Shown: positions 23,969 through 33,651 of the stretch, in pieces
How the letters are laid out: every line of letters begins with the position of its first letter
Numbering within the stretch: the stretch's first letter is position 1
Origin: Corynebacterium massiliense DSM 45435
Lineage (GTDB): Bacteria > Actinomycetota > Actinomycetes > Mycobacteriales > Mycobacteriaceae
Direction of reading: 5' to 3'
Assembly: GCF_028609805.1 (NCBI RefSeq)
Contig: NZ_CP063189.1
Location: 62,001-126,000, forward strand
Length of the DNA: 64,000 nt
Notes under the pieces: model-generated
What the model saw: the letters and a program-made list of their open reading frames with translations, nothing else
Database searches by the model: none
Told to the model about the DNA's origin: nothing
Made by a program: the position numbers and the translations under genes

Positions 23969-25024
23969 CTACCTGCGCGAAAACAGCCGGATGAGCTGCG
24001 GCAGGTAGCCCGCGATGAGGAGTACCGCGATGAGGCGGATGAGCTGCAGCGCCACGACGGACGGGCCGGCGCCGCCCTCGGAGGAGAGCGCGAGCACCGT
24101 CTCCAGTGCGCCCGGGCTGGTGGCCAGATAGGCCTCGAAGTAGGTCTCGCCCATCACCCACGCGAGCGGGAAGGCCGTAAGCGCACACACCGCGATGACG
24201 GTGGCGATGACCGCGATGGTTGCCGGCAGCTGTTTGGCAAAGTGCTTGAGCGAACTGACCGACAGCCCGCCGCCGCAGTACCAGCCGATGACCAGGAACG
24301 CGAAGATGCGGAACAGCTCCGGCGGCTGCAGCATGACACCCTCCGGCAGGAGGGGCGTGACCGCCACGCACAACAGTAGCGGGCCCAGGATGGGGGCGAC
24401 GGGGATCCGCAGCAGCTTGGCCAGCGGCTGGCCGGCCAGCGCGATGGCGACGATGATGAGCCACACCCACCACTGGGAGGCGGGCTCGGGCTGCGCTTGG
24501 GCGCCCGCCGCGTCCTTCGGGTGCTCTAAGAACCCGGCCACGAGCGGAAGGCTCACGGACACGACCAGGAAGCGCAGGTACTGCGTGAGGGCGACGAAGC
24601 GGTAGTCGGCGCCCAGTTCATCGGCAAGCGGCGGCATCATGGACGCGCCGCCGGGCAGCAGGGACAAAATACCCGTCTCGTTGGACACGTATTTCGGCTG
24701 TGCGCGGTGGAGGAGAACGCCGCCGATTAAGCCGACAGCAATTGTGACAAAAGAAACAACAATGCCGATCGGTAAATAACCTAACAATTTCGTCGCCGGC
24801 AGCATTGTCAGCGGGATTCCGGCGATAATGCCAATGAACCCTCGGCCGGCGCGGTACACGTGAGCGTTCACGTGCAGCTCCGTCCGTGCAATGAGCGCAA
24901 AAGCGCCGGCAGCGAGGATAGAGCCGAGGAGCCAAGCGGCCGGGATATCCCAGTGGTCCAGCAGGTAGCCGGCGGCAATCGAGGCCGGAACGACGATGAT
25001 CCAACCCAGTGTTTGTTGAGTCAC
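23969..25024 (-). CDS. AbrB-family (ammonia monooxygenase-like) integral membrane protein
   Basis: The protein has 351 residues with about ten membrane helices arranged as two repeated halves, as in the AbrB_dup family once misnamed ammonia monooxygenase. Conserved elements include AAWLLGSILAAG near residue 31, GFIGIIAGIPL near 61 and LSLLPGGASMMPPLADELGA near 122. Family members are thought to be transporters or membrane regulators; the substrate is unknown. A GTG start at 25024 is used, with only a distant AGGA upstream. It diverges from a TSUP transporter across a short AT-rich gap (25025-25098). Confidence 0.83.
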   Translation of the reverse strand: MTQQTLGWIIVVPASIAAGYLLDHWDIPAAWLLGSILAAGAFALIARTELHVNAHVYRAGRGFIGIIAGIPLTMLPATKLLGYLPIGIVVSFVTIAVGLIGGVLLHRAQPKYVSNETGILSLLPGGASMMPPLADELGADYRFVALTQYLRFLVVSVSLPLVAGFLEHPKDAAGAQAQPEPASQWWVWLIIVAIALAGQPLAKLLRIPVAPILGPLLLCVAVTPLLPEGVMLQPPELFRIFAFLVIGWYCGGGLSVSSLKHFAKQLPATIAVIATVIAVCALTAFPLAWVMGETYFEAYLATSPGALETVLALSSEGGAGPSVVALQLIRLIAVLLIAGYLPQLIRLFSRR

Positions 25025-25098
25025 TCTTTTATCTCATTCCTGGAGTTTTATTTATCTCACTTTGGTTGTAGCTATGTGAAACGACTTTAATAAATTCC

Positions 25099-25869
25099 AT
25101 GCACATTTCGACCGCAACGTGGGCAGTGCTCGCTGGCGGTTCCGTTTTCGCCGGGTGGATCGACGGTGTCATCGGGGGCGGAGGTCTGGTTATGCTCCCG
25201 CTCGTCATGGCCGCCTTCCCGGCAATGGTTCCGGCGACGGCGTTGTCGACGAGTAAGTTCGCATCCTTCTGGGGCACGCTGTCTGCCGCCACCACCCTGT
25301 CGATCAAGGTGAAGCCGAGCTGGAAAGAGCTCGGCGTCTTAAGCCTTATCGCGCTCATCGCCGCCGGGTTCGGCGCCGCGGCAGCCGCCGCCATGAGCGA
25401 GGCCATCATGCGCCCGCTCATTATCGCCTTGCTGCTAGTCGTGGGCGTCTACGTGGCTTTCAAGAAAGACTTCGGGGCCGGCGATTCGCCGGGCGTGCAT
25501 TCCGGCTGGCGGGAGATCGCCGCTCTGGCGGCCACGGCCGCCATCGCGTTCTACGACGGCATCTTCGGCCCCGGCACCGGCATGTTCCTCATCATCGCGT
25601 TCACCGCGATCTTCTCCCAGAACTTCATCCGGTCCGCCGCGATGGCCAAGGTGGTTAACTGTGCGACCAACCTCGGCGGCCTGTTGGTGTTCATCGCCGG
25701 CGGCTACATGGCGTGGAAGGTGGGCGTTGTGCTCGCGCTGGGCAACGCCGTGGGCTCCATGCTCGGCGCCCGCACCGTCTTGGGCGGCGGCACCAAGCTC
25801 GTCCGCTACGCGTTGCTTACCCTCGTGGTCGTGCTGTGTGTCTACCTGTCCTGGCAGCAGTGGGGATAG
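25099..25869 (+). CDS. TSUP family (TauE/SafE) anion exporter
   Basis: The protein has 256 residues with about seven to eight membrane helices. The repeated TauE/SafE motif is present: GWIDGVIGGGGLVMLPL near residue 20 and FYDGIFGPGTGMFLIIAF near 153. Family members export sulfite, sulfoacetate or other organic anions. It has the usual length for the short TSUP form. The short AT-rich intergenic region shared with the AbrB-like gene contains TTTAAT 7 nt before the ATG, so it may be leaderless. It ends 1 bp before the convergent hrpB stop, leaving no room for a terminator. Confidence 0.87.
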   Translation: MHISTATWAVLAGGSVFAGWIDGVIGGGGLVMLPLVMAAFPAMVPATALSTSKFASFWGTLSAATTLSIKVKPSWKELGVLSLIALIAAGFGAAAAAAMSEAIMRPLIIALLLVVGVYVAFKKDFGAGDSPGVHSGWREIAALAATAAIAFYDGIFGPGTGMFLIIAFTAIFSQNFIRSAAMAKVVNCATNLGGLLVFIAGGYMAWKVGVVLALGNAVGSMLGARTVLGGGTKLVRYALLTLVVVLCVYLSWQQWG

Positions 25870-25870
25870 G

Positions 25871-28204
25871 CTACATCCGCTTCTTTGTCCGCGCCGTCGC
25901 CGGCGCGTTCCACGGGTCTTGCGGCCACGGGTGTTTGGGGTAGCGCCCGCGCATCTCTGCGCGCACCTGTGCATACGGGCCCGCCCAGAAGCTGGCCAGG
26001 TCATCGGTGACCGCTAGCGGCCTTCCCGCCGGTGAGAGCAGGTGGAACTGCACCGGCACCCCGGCACAGCGTGGCGATGCCCCCATGCCGAAGCATTCCT
26101 GCAACTTCACCCGGACCACGGGCCGGCCCGTGGAGTAGTCCACCCGCGGGCGCGATCCGGACGGTACCGCAAGGCGCGCGGGTACGAGCTCGTCTAGTTG
26201 GTTGGCCGCGGGCCACGGAAGCAGCCGCTGCAGCGCCGGGTACATATCCACCTTCGCCGGCGGGGTGCCGTGCGCCATCGCGTCCAGCTCGGGGCCGAGC
26301 CAGTACTCCGGATCCGCCGCCGCGACCTCCGGCCACGGCTCGCCCACCTGGGCGTGCAGGAAGTCGAGGCGCTCGCGCAGGCTTGCCGCCTTGTCCGAAA
26401 ACGTGAACATATCCAGCCCGTGCTCGCGGATCCCGGCGGCGAGCGCGGTGGCCGCCTCCTCCGGCGGGACGGGGATGGGGGTCACGGCCAGTTCGATGGC
26501 CCCGGCCCGCCGCACCGACCGGCCGCGCAGCGCGCCGCCGTCGAAACTAGCGGTCTTCTCTTCCGTGACCCCGATAATCTCCAGGGCATCGCGCTTGTCG
26601 ATGCGCCCGGCACCCCGAATCACCGCCCCCGCGCGTGAGCGTGACCGCGTGACCTCCGCGATGGCGATCCACTCCGCGCCCTGCACGCCGGGCACGTCCG
26701 GCGGCAGCACGGCGCGCGTACCGGAGGCGAGCAGGTACTCGTCGCCGCCCTTCTCGCGCCGCGCGATGCGATCCGGGAACGCCAGCCCCGTGATGATCCC
26801 GCGGTCACTCGTCCCGGCGTAGGGGCCAACGCCAGATGACACCAGTCGTCGTAACCGCTTCGCATCCGCGGGGTTGCCGGCCAGTTCCGCCACCACGTCG
26901 GCGGCAGCGGGCCCGCACTCCAGCAGCGCGCGGCCCAGCCGCGGATCCAGCGGAAGCGCGACGAGTTGCTGCCCGCGCTCGGTGATGGACCCGTCCGCGC
27001 CCACGGCGTGGAGGCGGCGGAGGACGGACTCGGCATCGGCAAGCGCGGACTGCGGCGGACGGTCGGGAAGGGTGAGGTTTTCCGCCCGCGGGGTGCCCCA
27101 CGCGGCGCACCACAGCGCCGCCTGAGTGAGGTCCGTGGTGGCAATCTCCGGGGTGATGTGGGCGGGCGCGTGCTCGACGTCGCTCGCGGCGCACATGCGG
27201 ATCACGGTGCCGGGGCCTTCGCGGCCGGCGCGGCCCGCCCGCTGATCCATCGTGGACTGCGCTGCGGTGAGCGTGACCAGCCCGGTCATGCCGCGCCGGG
27301 CATCGCGCCGGGGCACGCGGGACAGGCCGGAGTCCACCACGATGCGGACCCCGGGCACGGTCAACGAGGATTCGGCGATGGACGTCGCGACGACCACCCG
27401 GGGCTCTACGCCCGGGGTGAGGGCCGCGTCCTGCTCCCGAGAGGTCAGCCGCCCGTGGAGGGGGAGTGCCGGCACCGCGGCATCGATGGCGCCGAGCACC
27501 GCGTCGACCTCGCGGACGCCCGGGACGAAGACGAGCGCCGAGTGACCGGTTTCGCGCACCGCGTCGGCCGCGGTTTCACCCAGCGCCTGGTAGAAGCCCC
27601 GCGTACGCTCCGCCCGGCCGGGGTGCGGCCGGTAGCGAACGTCAAGCGGGTAGGTCACCGCGGGCGTGTCCAGCACGCGGGCGTCCATCAGCTCCGCGAA
27701 CGCGGCGGCGTCCAGCGTCGCGGACATGGCGGCGACCACGAGATCGTCGCGCAGCTGCACCAGATCGAGCAGCATGCCCAGTACGAGATCGGTGTCCAGC
27801 TGTCGCTCGTGGACCTCGTCGATGGCCACCGCGCTCACCCCCTCGAGCGCCGGGTCGCGGAGCAGCCGCCGCACGAGCACGCCGGGGGTGACGAACTCGA
27901 CCCGGCTACCCGGGTGGTGCTCGCCGCGGATGGAGTAGCCGACCCGGTCGCCGACCGCCGTGCCGTCCAGGTGTGCCAGCCGGCGCGCGGCCGCCCGCAC
28001 CGCCACGCGCCGTGGCGCGGTGACGAGCACCTTGCCGTCCACGTGATTGGCCAGTGCCGGCGGCACCAGCGTCGTCTTGCCCGTACCGGGCGGCGCCTGG
28101 ACCACGAGTGTCTGCCGGCCGTCCAGCAGCCTCGGCAGCGTGCCGATGGTCCCTGCCACCGGCAGCCCGGCACCAATGCGCGCGAGATCGAACGCTTCAG
28201 TCAT
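25871..28204 (-). CDS. hrpB: DEAH-box ATP-dependent helicase HrpB
   Basis: HrpB (777 residues) belongs to the DExH-box superfamily 2 helicases. Visible motifs are Walker A APPGTGKTTLVPPA near residue 37, the DEVHER box near 128, motif III SATLDA near 160, and motif VI QRAGRAGREGPG near 320. The C-terminal HrpB-specific domain (about 560-777) is present. The cellular role in actinobacteria is not established. I begin at ATG 28204 rather than eleven codons upstream since a CACAAT near -10 lies 7 nt before it. It diverges from alkB with 48 bp between starts. Confidence 0.92.
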   Translation of the reverse strand: MTEAFDLARIGAGLPVAGTIGTLPRLLDGRQTLVVQAPPGTGKTTLVPPALANHVDGKVLVTAPRRVAVRAAARRLAHLDGTAVGDRVGYSIRGEHHPGSRVEFVTPGVLVRRLLRDPALEGVSAVAIDEVHERQLDTDLVLGMLLDLVQLRDDLVVAAMSATLDAAAFAELMDARVLDTPAVTYPLDVRYRPHPGRAERTRGFYQALGETAADAVRETGHSALVFVPGVREVDAVLGAIDAAVPALPLHGRLTSREQDAALTPGVEPRVVVATSIAESSLTVPGVRIVVDSGLSRVPRRDARRGMTGLVTLTAAQSTMDQRAGRAGREGPGTVIRMCAASDVEHAPAHITPEIATTDLTQAALWCAAWGTPRAENLTLPDRPPQSALADAESVLRRLHAVGADGSITERGQQLVALPLDPRLGRALLECGPAAADVVAELAGNPADAKRLRRLVSSGVGPYAGTSDRGIITGLAFPDRIARREKGGDEYLLASGTRAVLPPDVPGVQGAEWIAIAEVTRSRSRAGAVIRGAGRIDKRDALEIIGVTEEKTASFDGGALRGRSVRRAGAIELAVTPIPVPPEEAATALAAGIREHGLDMFTFSDKAASLRERLDFLHAQVGEPWPEVAAADPEYWLGPELDAMAHGTPPAKVDMYPALQRLLPWPAANQLDELVPARLAVPSGSRPRVDYSTGRPVVRVKLQECFGMGASPRCAGVPVQFHLLSPAGRPLAVTDDLASFWAGPYAQVRAEMRGRYPKHPWPQDPWNAPATARTKKRM

Positions 28205-28252
28205 GGTGGCAATTGTGCCAGCCGCGGGTATGCACACCTATGCTGGCTAGCC

Positions 28253-28927
28253 GTGCTTTTCGATGCCCTCCCGCGCCCCGCCGCCGAACTGTGCCCCGGC
28301 GTCGCGCACGTGCCCGGCTGGCTCGCGGTGGAGGCCCAGCGCGACCTGGTGACGCGGGCCCGGGAGACGGCGCGGCAGTATGCCGGCACGCCGATGGCGA
28401 TGGTGCGGCCGCGCTTAAAAAGCGGGCAGATGTCCGTGTTCATGCTGCACTTAGGGCACTTCTGGGACTACGAGACTTACCGCTACGTGGACGTGAAACA
28501 CGGTGTGGAGGTCCCGCCGCTGCCGCACGACATGGTGCAGCTTGCCCACAACGCTTTGCGCGCCGCCGCCGACGTGTCAGCGGATCTCACGCCCTGGGCG
28601 GATACCTTCCATCCCGACATGGCGCTGGTGAACTACTACCCGCCGGGGGCGACGATGGGCATGCACCAGGACACCTACGAGCGGACGAATGCGCCGGTCG
28701 TCTCGCTGTCCATTGGTGACGACGCCCTTTTCCGCATCGGGAACACCGAGAACCGCAACCGCCCCTGGGACGAGGTGACGCTGTGCTCTGGCGACCTCAT
28801 CGTCTTCGGCGGGCCGAAGCGCCTGGCGTTCCACGGCGTGCCCGCGACTAGGCCGGAGACGCTTCCCGCGGGCTGTGGGCTGGAGTCCGGCCGCATCAAC
28901 ATTACGTTCCGGCAGGTGTACCACTAG
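28253..28927 (+). CDS. alkB: AlkB-family alpha-ketoglutarate-dependent dioxygenase
   Basis: The protein has 224 residues. It oxidatively removes alkyl groups such as 1-methyladenine and 3-methylcytosine from DNA or RNA. The Fe(II) ligands are clear: MHQDTYE (HxD) near residue 141 and the His in AFHGVPATR near 193, with the 2-oxoglutarate-binding RINITFRQ near 214. The GTG start at 28253 follows a TATGCT -10 box by 8 nt, so the mRNA is leaderless. It sits between the helicase HrpB and a short-chain dehydrogenase; the latter has its own promoter 15 nt beyond the stop. Confidence 0.92.
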   Translation: MLFDALPRPAAELCPGVAHVPGWLAVEAQRDLVTRARETARQYAGTPMAMVRPRLKSGQMSVFMLHLGHFWDYETYRYVDVKHGVEVPPLPHDMVQLAHNALRAAADVSADLTPWADTFHPDMALVNYYPPGATMGMHQDTYERTNAPVVSLSIGDDALFRIGNTENRNRPWDEVTLCSGDLIVFGGPKRLAFHGVPATRPETLPAGCGLESGRINITFRQVYH

Positions 28928-28942
28928 CTTACGATGGCGCGT

Positions 28943-29689
28943 ATGACGAATGACGTAAAGCACCTAGAGCAGTTGGCTGAAGGCAAGGTGGCTGTGGTCA
29001 CCGGGGCATCGTCAGGCATCGGCGCGGCGGCGGCCCGCGCGTTGGCTGCCGATGGCTGGTCCGTCGTCGCAGCGGCGCGCCGGGCGGACCGGCTGGACGA
29101 GCTGGCCGCGGGCACCGACCGCATCGTCGCGTGGCAGCTGGATGTGACCGACAGGGCGGCGGTAGAGGAGCTGGCGCGCGCCCTCCCGCGCGTCGATCTC
29201 CTGCTCAACAACGCCGGGGGAGCGCGCGGGCTGGAGCCCATCGCGGAGACCGACCCGGCCGATTGGCAGTGGATGTACGAGACGAACGTGCTGGGTACGC
29301 TCCACATGACCCAGGCATTGCTGCCGGCGCTCAAGGCGGCCCCGGATAACTCCGGGCTCATTATCAACGTCGGCTCGGTGGCCGCGTGGGACCCGTACCC
29401 GGGCGGCGCCGGCTACAACGCCGCGAAGTTTGGCGTGCGCGCGATGACCAAGGTGCTTCGCCAGGAGAACCCGGAGATCCGCGTGACGGAGATCGACCCC
29501 GGGCGCGTGGCTACGGAGGAGTTCTCCTTGAACCGCTTCCGCGGCGACGCCGACCGCGCCGCCGAGGTGTATGCCGGGAATCTCAACCTCACCGGCGAGG
29601 ATGTCGCCGAGACCATCCGATGGGTGGCGGGGCTGCCGAGCCGGGTGAACATCGACACGCTCACCGTCAAACCGCGCACCCAGGTCTAA
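28943..29689 (+). CDS. Short-chain dehydrogenase/reductase (SDR)
   Basis: This 248-residue NAD(P)-dependent oxidoreductase has the Rossmann motif TGASSGIG near residue 20, NNAGG near 90 and the active-site YNAAK near 158, so the catalytic Tyr and Lys are intact. It resembles serine/3-hydroxyacid-type SDRs, but the substrate is not determined. ATG 28943 is preferred over ATG 28934 because a TACGAT -10 box (28930-28935) ends 7 nt before it. The convergent betB gene ends 9 bp downstream. Confidence 0.9.
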   Translation: MTNDVKHLEQLAEGKVAVVTGASSGIGAAAARALAADGWSVVAAARRADRLDELAAGTDRIVAWQLDVTDRAAVEELARALPRVDLLLNNAGGARGLEPIAETDPADWQWMYETNVLGTLHMTQALLPALKAAPDNSGLIINVGSVAAWDPYPGGAGYNAAKFGVRAMTKVLRQENPEIRVTEIDPGRVATEEFSLNRFRGDADRAAEVYAGNLNLTGEDVAETIRWVAGLPSRVNIDTLTVKPRTQV

Positions 29690-29698
29690 GCCGCAGGC

Positions 29699-31282
29699 CT
29701 AGTCCTCCTGCAGCCCGAACTGATCCCACTTGGTCGGGGTCAGGTTGCGGAACACGTGCTTGTGCTCCTGGTACTCCTCGAGGCCAGTCGGGCCGAGCTC
29801 GCGGCCGTTGCCGGATTGCTTGTAACCGCCCCACTCGGCCTGCGGCAGGTACGGGTGGAAATCGTTGATCCAGATGGTGCCGTGGCGCAGGCCGCGCACC
29901 ACGCGCTCGGCCTTGCCCGCATCGTTGGTCCACACGGCCCCGGCGAGACCATAGATGGTGTCGTTACCGATGCGGATGGCGTCTTCTTCGGTGGTGAAGG
30001 TCTCGACGGTGACCACCGGGCCGAAAGCCTCGTCGTGGACGCACTCCATGTCCTGGGTGGCGCCGTCGATGATGGTCGGCAAGTAGTAGATGCCCGCACC
30101 CAGATCGGTCTCCCCGGTGCCGTGCTGCCCGTGGGTGTCCTCCGCGGTGGCGGCGCGGCCGCCGGTGAGGATCTTCGCGCCCTGCTCGCGCGCGCGGTCC
30201 ACGTACTTGGCCACCTTGTCGCGCTGGCCTTCCGAAATCAGCGGGCCGGTCTCGGCCTTCGAGTCCTTCGGCCCGCCGATCTTGATGCGGTTGGTGCGCT
30301 CGACCAAGGCATCGACGAACTTGTCGTGGAGCGATTCCTCGACGATGATGCGTGAGCCGGCGGAGCACACCTGGCCGGAGTGGAAGAACGCGCCGTTGAG
30401 GGCGTTGTCCACGGCGGTGTCGAAATCGCAGTCGGCGAAGATCACGTTCGGGTTCTTGCCGCCCAGCTCCAGCGCGGTGCGCTTGACGGTTTCCGCCGCA
30501 TTCTTGGCGATGATCTTGCCCGTCTCCAGGCCGCCGGTGAACGAGACCATGTCAACGTCGGGGTGCTGCGAGAGCGGGTTGCCGCAGTTCGCGCCCGCTC
30601 CGGTGATCAGGTTGGCCACGCCGGCGGGCAGCCCGGCATCGCGAAGCACGGCCATCAACATCATGGCGGTGTGCGGGGTCAGCTCCGCCTGCTTGAGTAC
30701 GAAGCTATTGCCCGCGGCGATGGCTGGGGCGACCTTCCAGGACACCTGGAGCAGCGGGTAGTTCCACGGCGTAATCAGGCCGCACACACCAACCGGCTCG
30801 GCATCGACGCGGGACCGGATGTTCTCGTCCGCCGGGTCCACCACGCGGCCCGCGTGGTGCGAGGCGAGGGTGCCAAAGTAGTCGAAGGCGCCGGCGATGT
30901 CGTCCATGTCCGCCTGGGACTCCTCGTAGCGCTTGCCGGTGTCCGCAGACTCCGCGGCGGCGAAGAGATCCTTGTTGTCCCGGATCGCGTCGGCCACCCG
31001 TACGAGCAGCTTGCCGCGCTCGATGGCCGGGACCGAGGACCACACGCCCTCATCGAAGGTGCGGCGCGCTGCCTTGATGGCGTCGACGGTGTCGTCCTCG
31101 GATGCCTCGGAGACCTCGGCCACGACGCTGCCGTCGGCCGGGCACACGATGGTGCGCGTCTCACCGTTGCGGGCAGCCTTCCATTCGCCGTCAATGAAAA
31201 GGGACTTCGGACCGCCTTCGCCGTGCACGCCGGCGAGGAGATCCACCTGTGCGGGGTCGAACAATGCTGAGCTGGTAGTCAT
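29699..31282 (-). CDS. betB: Betaine-aldehyde dehydrogenase
   Basis: The protein has 527 residues. It oxidises betaine aldehyde to glycine betaine with NAD(P)+. The aldehyde dehydrogenase signatures are intact: the general-base Glu in ALELGGKNPNV near residue 270 and the nucleophilic Cys in GQVCSAGSR near 304. The N-terminal 20 residues are extra compared with typical BetB. AAAGGAG lies 7 nt before the ATG. It lies 37 nt downstream of the BCCT transporter and divergent from the choline dehydrogenase across the transporter, which makes choline-to-betaine conversion the most likely pathway. Confidence 0.88.
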   Translation of the reverse strand: MTTSSALFDPAQVDLLAGVHGEGGPKSLFIDGEWKAARNGETRTIVCPADGSVVAEVSEASEDDTVDAIKAARRTFDEGVWSSVPAIERGKLLVRVADAIRDNKDLFAAAESADTGKRYEESQADMDDIAGAFDYFGTLASHHAGRVVDPADENIRSRVDAEPVGVCGLITPWNYPLLQVSWKVAPAIAAGNSFVLKQAELTPHTAMMLMAVLRDAGLPAGVANLITGAGANCGNPLSQHPDVDMVSFTGGLETGKIIAKNAAETVKRTALELGGKNPNVIFADCDFDTAVDNALNGAFFHSGQVCSAGSRIIVEESLHDKFVDALVERTNRIKIGGPKDSKAETGPLISEGQRDKVAKYVDRAREQGAKILTGGRAATAEDTHGQHGTGETDLGAGIYYLPTIIDGATQDMECVHDEAFGPVVTVETFTTEEDAIRIGNDTIYGLAGAVWTNDAGKAERVVRGLRHGTIWINDFHPYLPQAEWGGYKQSGNGRELGPTGLEEYQEHKHVFRNLTPTKWDQFGLQED

Positions 31283-31319
31283 TTACCGCTCCTTTCTCAC
31301 ATAGCGTCTGCCGGACACT

Positions 31320-33461
31320 CTAATTGTCTTCGCGCCACAGCCTCTCGGGCTCGGCGTTGTCGGACAGATCCGTCTTGCCGTCCTGCAAGTGAATGAAGGT
31401 CAGGTGGCGCTCGTACAGGTCGAGCACATTGTTGATGAGCTGGTTTTCCGAGTAGCCGTAGACGTCAAAGCCCATCGAACCGGTGTGGTCGAAGACCTCG
31501 AGCCGGTAGTGGCCCTGCTTCGTATCGGAGGAGTTCTGGATCCAGCCCGGCCGGTCGGTCTCGACCGGGAACAGCTGGTAGCGGAAGTTTCGGTCGTTGG
31601 CCAGCTCGATTTCCAGGTCCAGCTCGTGCAGATCCCGATCCGGCAGCGGGGAGGTGAGCAGGGTGGCCTGGTAGCCGCGATCCCGCAGCTCGTGCGCGAC
31701 CTTTTCCAGCGCGGGGGAGGCGACCGTGTCGGTGTAGTTATTGACCTCCGCGCCCGTCGGGAACGCGTTGGCGCGGTTCAACCGCTCCTTCCACTGATCC
31801 GAGGAATCGTGGGCATCGGTACGCCCGGAAATGACGCTGTGCAGGGTGGTGGTGCGCGCCTCACTTTGCACCGACTCCAGCCGCAGGGACTTCGTCAGCG
31901 AGAACATGACCAGGTAAATCACGAAAGCGAACGGCAGGCCCATGACCACGGTTGCGGACTGCACGGTCTCGATGCCGTCCAGCTGCAGCAGCGCCAAGGT
32001 GAGCAGCCCGACGGTGACCGACCAGAAGATGCGGAGCCAGCGGCTGCCGTCCTGGCGGCTGTCGGTGATGCGCGAGGTGAAGTTGGACATCACCAGCGCG
32101 CCCGAATCGGCGGACGTGATGTAAAGCAGCAGGCCGACGAGCGTGGTGACGAAGATGATGATGCCGGACAGCGGGAACTCGGAGAGCAGATCGTAAAAGC
32201 CCTGCTCCGGGGTCTCGATGGTGTTTTTCGCGAACTCTTCGTGCTGGCCGTCCCGGACGAGATCGAGTGCCGTGTTTCCGAAGAACGACATCCACATCAG
32301 GATGAAGAGGAACGGGAAGGTCAGCGTGCCGAAGATGAACTGGCGCAACGTGCGCCCGCGGGAAATGCGGGCGAGGAAGAGGCCCACGAAGGTGCCCCAC
32401 GCGATCCACCACGCCCAGAAGAAGAGGGTCCAACCCTGCATCCACTCGGCGGTGGCGGCGGGATCCGGGCTGAATGCGTAGGTGTCCATCGTCCAGGACG
32501 GGAAGCTGGAGATGTAGTCACCGATATTCATCACGATGGCGTCGAAGAGGAAGGAGGTCTTTCCCACCGCGACGATGTACACCATCAGGGCGATGGCTAG
32601 GTAGACGTTGAGCTCGGAGAGGAAGCGAATGCCCTTGTCCACGCCCGACACGGCGGACAGCGTGGCCACGGTGATGGCGATGACGATGAGCGCCGCCTGC
32701 AGGCCGAAGCCCTGCTCGACGTCGAAGATGAGGTGGATGCCGTAGGACAGCTGCACCACGCCGATGCCCAGCGAGGCGGTAACGCCGAAGACTGTGCCCA
32801 ACATCGCGGCGACGTCCACGCCGTCGCCGATGGGGCCGTGGATGCGCTTGCCGATCAGCGGGTACAGCGCCGAGCGGATCGCCAGCGGCATGTTGAGGCG
32901 GTAGGCGAAATAGCCGAAGGCCATGCCCATCAGCGCGTAGATGGACCAGCCGGTCAAGCCGTAGTGGAACATGGCGAACACGACGGCGTCCTTGGCCGCC
33001 TGCATATCTTCACCATCGCCCGTGGGCGGGTTGAAGTACATCGTCACCGGCTCGGCGACGGCGAAGAACATAAGATCAACGCCGATGCCGGCGGCAAACA
33101 GCATCGAGGCCCAGGAAAACGTGTTGAACTTCGGCCGCGAGTGGTCGGGGCCCAGGCGGATTCGCCCAGCCTTGGAAAACGCAACCGCAAGCACGAAAAC
33201 CACCGTGATGGTGGCCGTGAGCACGTAGAACCAGCCGAGGTTGGAACCGATCCACGCGGTAGTGTTTCCGAGCACCTCGGCGGCGTTGTTGGGGGCGAGG
33301 CCGGCGTAGGCGGCCATCGCCAGGATGAGGACACCGGAGATGATGAATACCGGCCAGTTCGTTTTCGGGGTCGGCACCTGGTCGGCCCCGACGTCTTTAC
33401 CGGTTTCAGCCCGGTAGCTTCCGACAAGCGCCCGCATTGTGGGCTCTCTATCTTCTTTCAC
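31320..33461 (-). CDS. betT: BCCT-family choline/betaine transporter
   Basis: The protein has 713 residues: twelve predicted membrane helices (about 35-540) followed by a long cytosolic C-terminal domain (about 540-713), the BetT-type layout rather than the shorter BetP type. The BCCT substrate motif WTLFFWAWWIAWGTFVGLFL is at about 335. Translation is set at GTG 33461 behind GAAGGAG with 5-nt spacing; an ATG eight codons later is an alternative without a good site. Clustering with betB and betA suggests choline uptake for osmoprotectant synthesis. The C-terminal domain probably controls activity in response to osmotic conditions. Confidence 0.9.
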   Translation of the reverse strand: MKEDREPTMRALVGSYRAETGKDVGADQVPTPKTNWPVFIISGVLILAMAAYAGLAPNNAAEVLGNTTAWIGSNLGWFYVLTATITVVFVLAVAFSKAGRIRLGPDHSRPKFNTFSWASMLFAAGIGVDLMFFAVAEPVTMYFNPPTGDGEDMQAAKDAVVFAMFHYGLTGWSIYALMGMAFGYFAYRLNMPLAIRSALYPLIGKRIHGPIGDGVDVAAMLGTVFGVTASLGIGVVQLSYGIHLIFDVEQGFGLQAALIVIAITVATLSAVSGVDKGIRFLSELNVYLAIALMVYIVAVGKTSFLFDAIVMNIGDYISSFPSWTMDTYAFSPDPAATAEWMQGWTLFFWAWWIAWGTFVGLFLARISRGRTLRQFIFGTLTFPFLFILMWMSFFGNTALDLVRDGQHEEFAKNTIETPEQGFYDLLSEFPLSGIIIFVTTLVGLLLYITSADSGALVMSNFTSRITDSRQDGSRWLRIFWSVTVGLLTLALLQLDGIETVQSATVVMGLPFAFVIYLVMFSLTKSLRLESVQSEARTTTLHSVISGRTDAHDSSDQWKERLNRANAFPTGAEVNNYTDTVASPALEKVAHELRDRGYQATLLTSPLPDRDLHELDLEIELANDRNFRYQLFPVETDRPGWIQNSSDTKQGHYRLEVFDHTGSMGFDVYGYSENQLINNVLDLYERHLTFIHLQDGKTDLSDNAEPERLWREDN

Positions 33462-33651
33462 ACAGACTCCTTCAAAGGTTGTTTGTGAAGCGGCCTGACA
33501 AGCTGCTCACACAGAGCAATAGGGAAGTGAGTGTTCCGCCCCGACGTTACTGCATCCTGGGGTTGAGCATGGTGGCACCCACTAGATACGGTGCCTAGAC
33601 TGTAAAACGCTTCTCCGAGGCAAGCGGTGCTCAAACAGGAGGGATGACAAC

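Noticed and set aside
33462..33651. BetI-type operator between betT and betA
   Set aside because: No convincing long inverted repeat was found, and no BetI-like gene is nearby.
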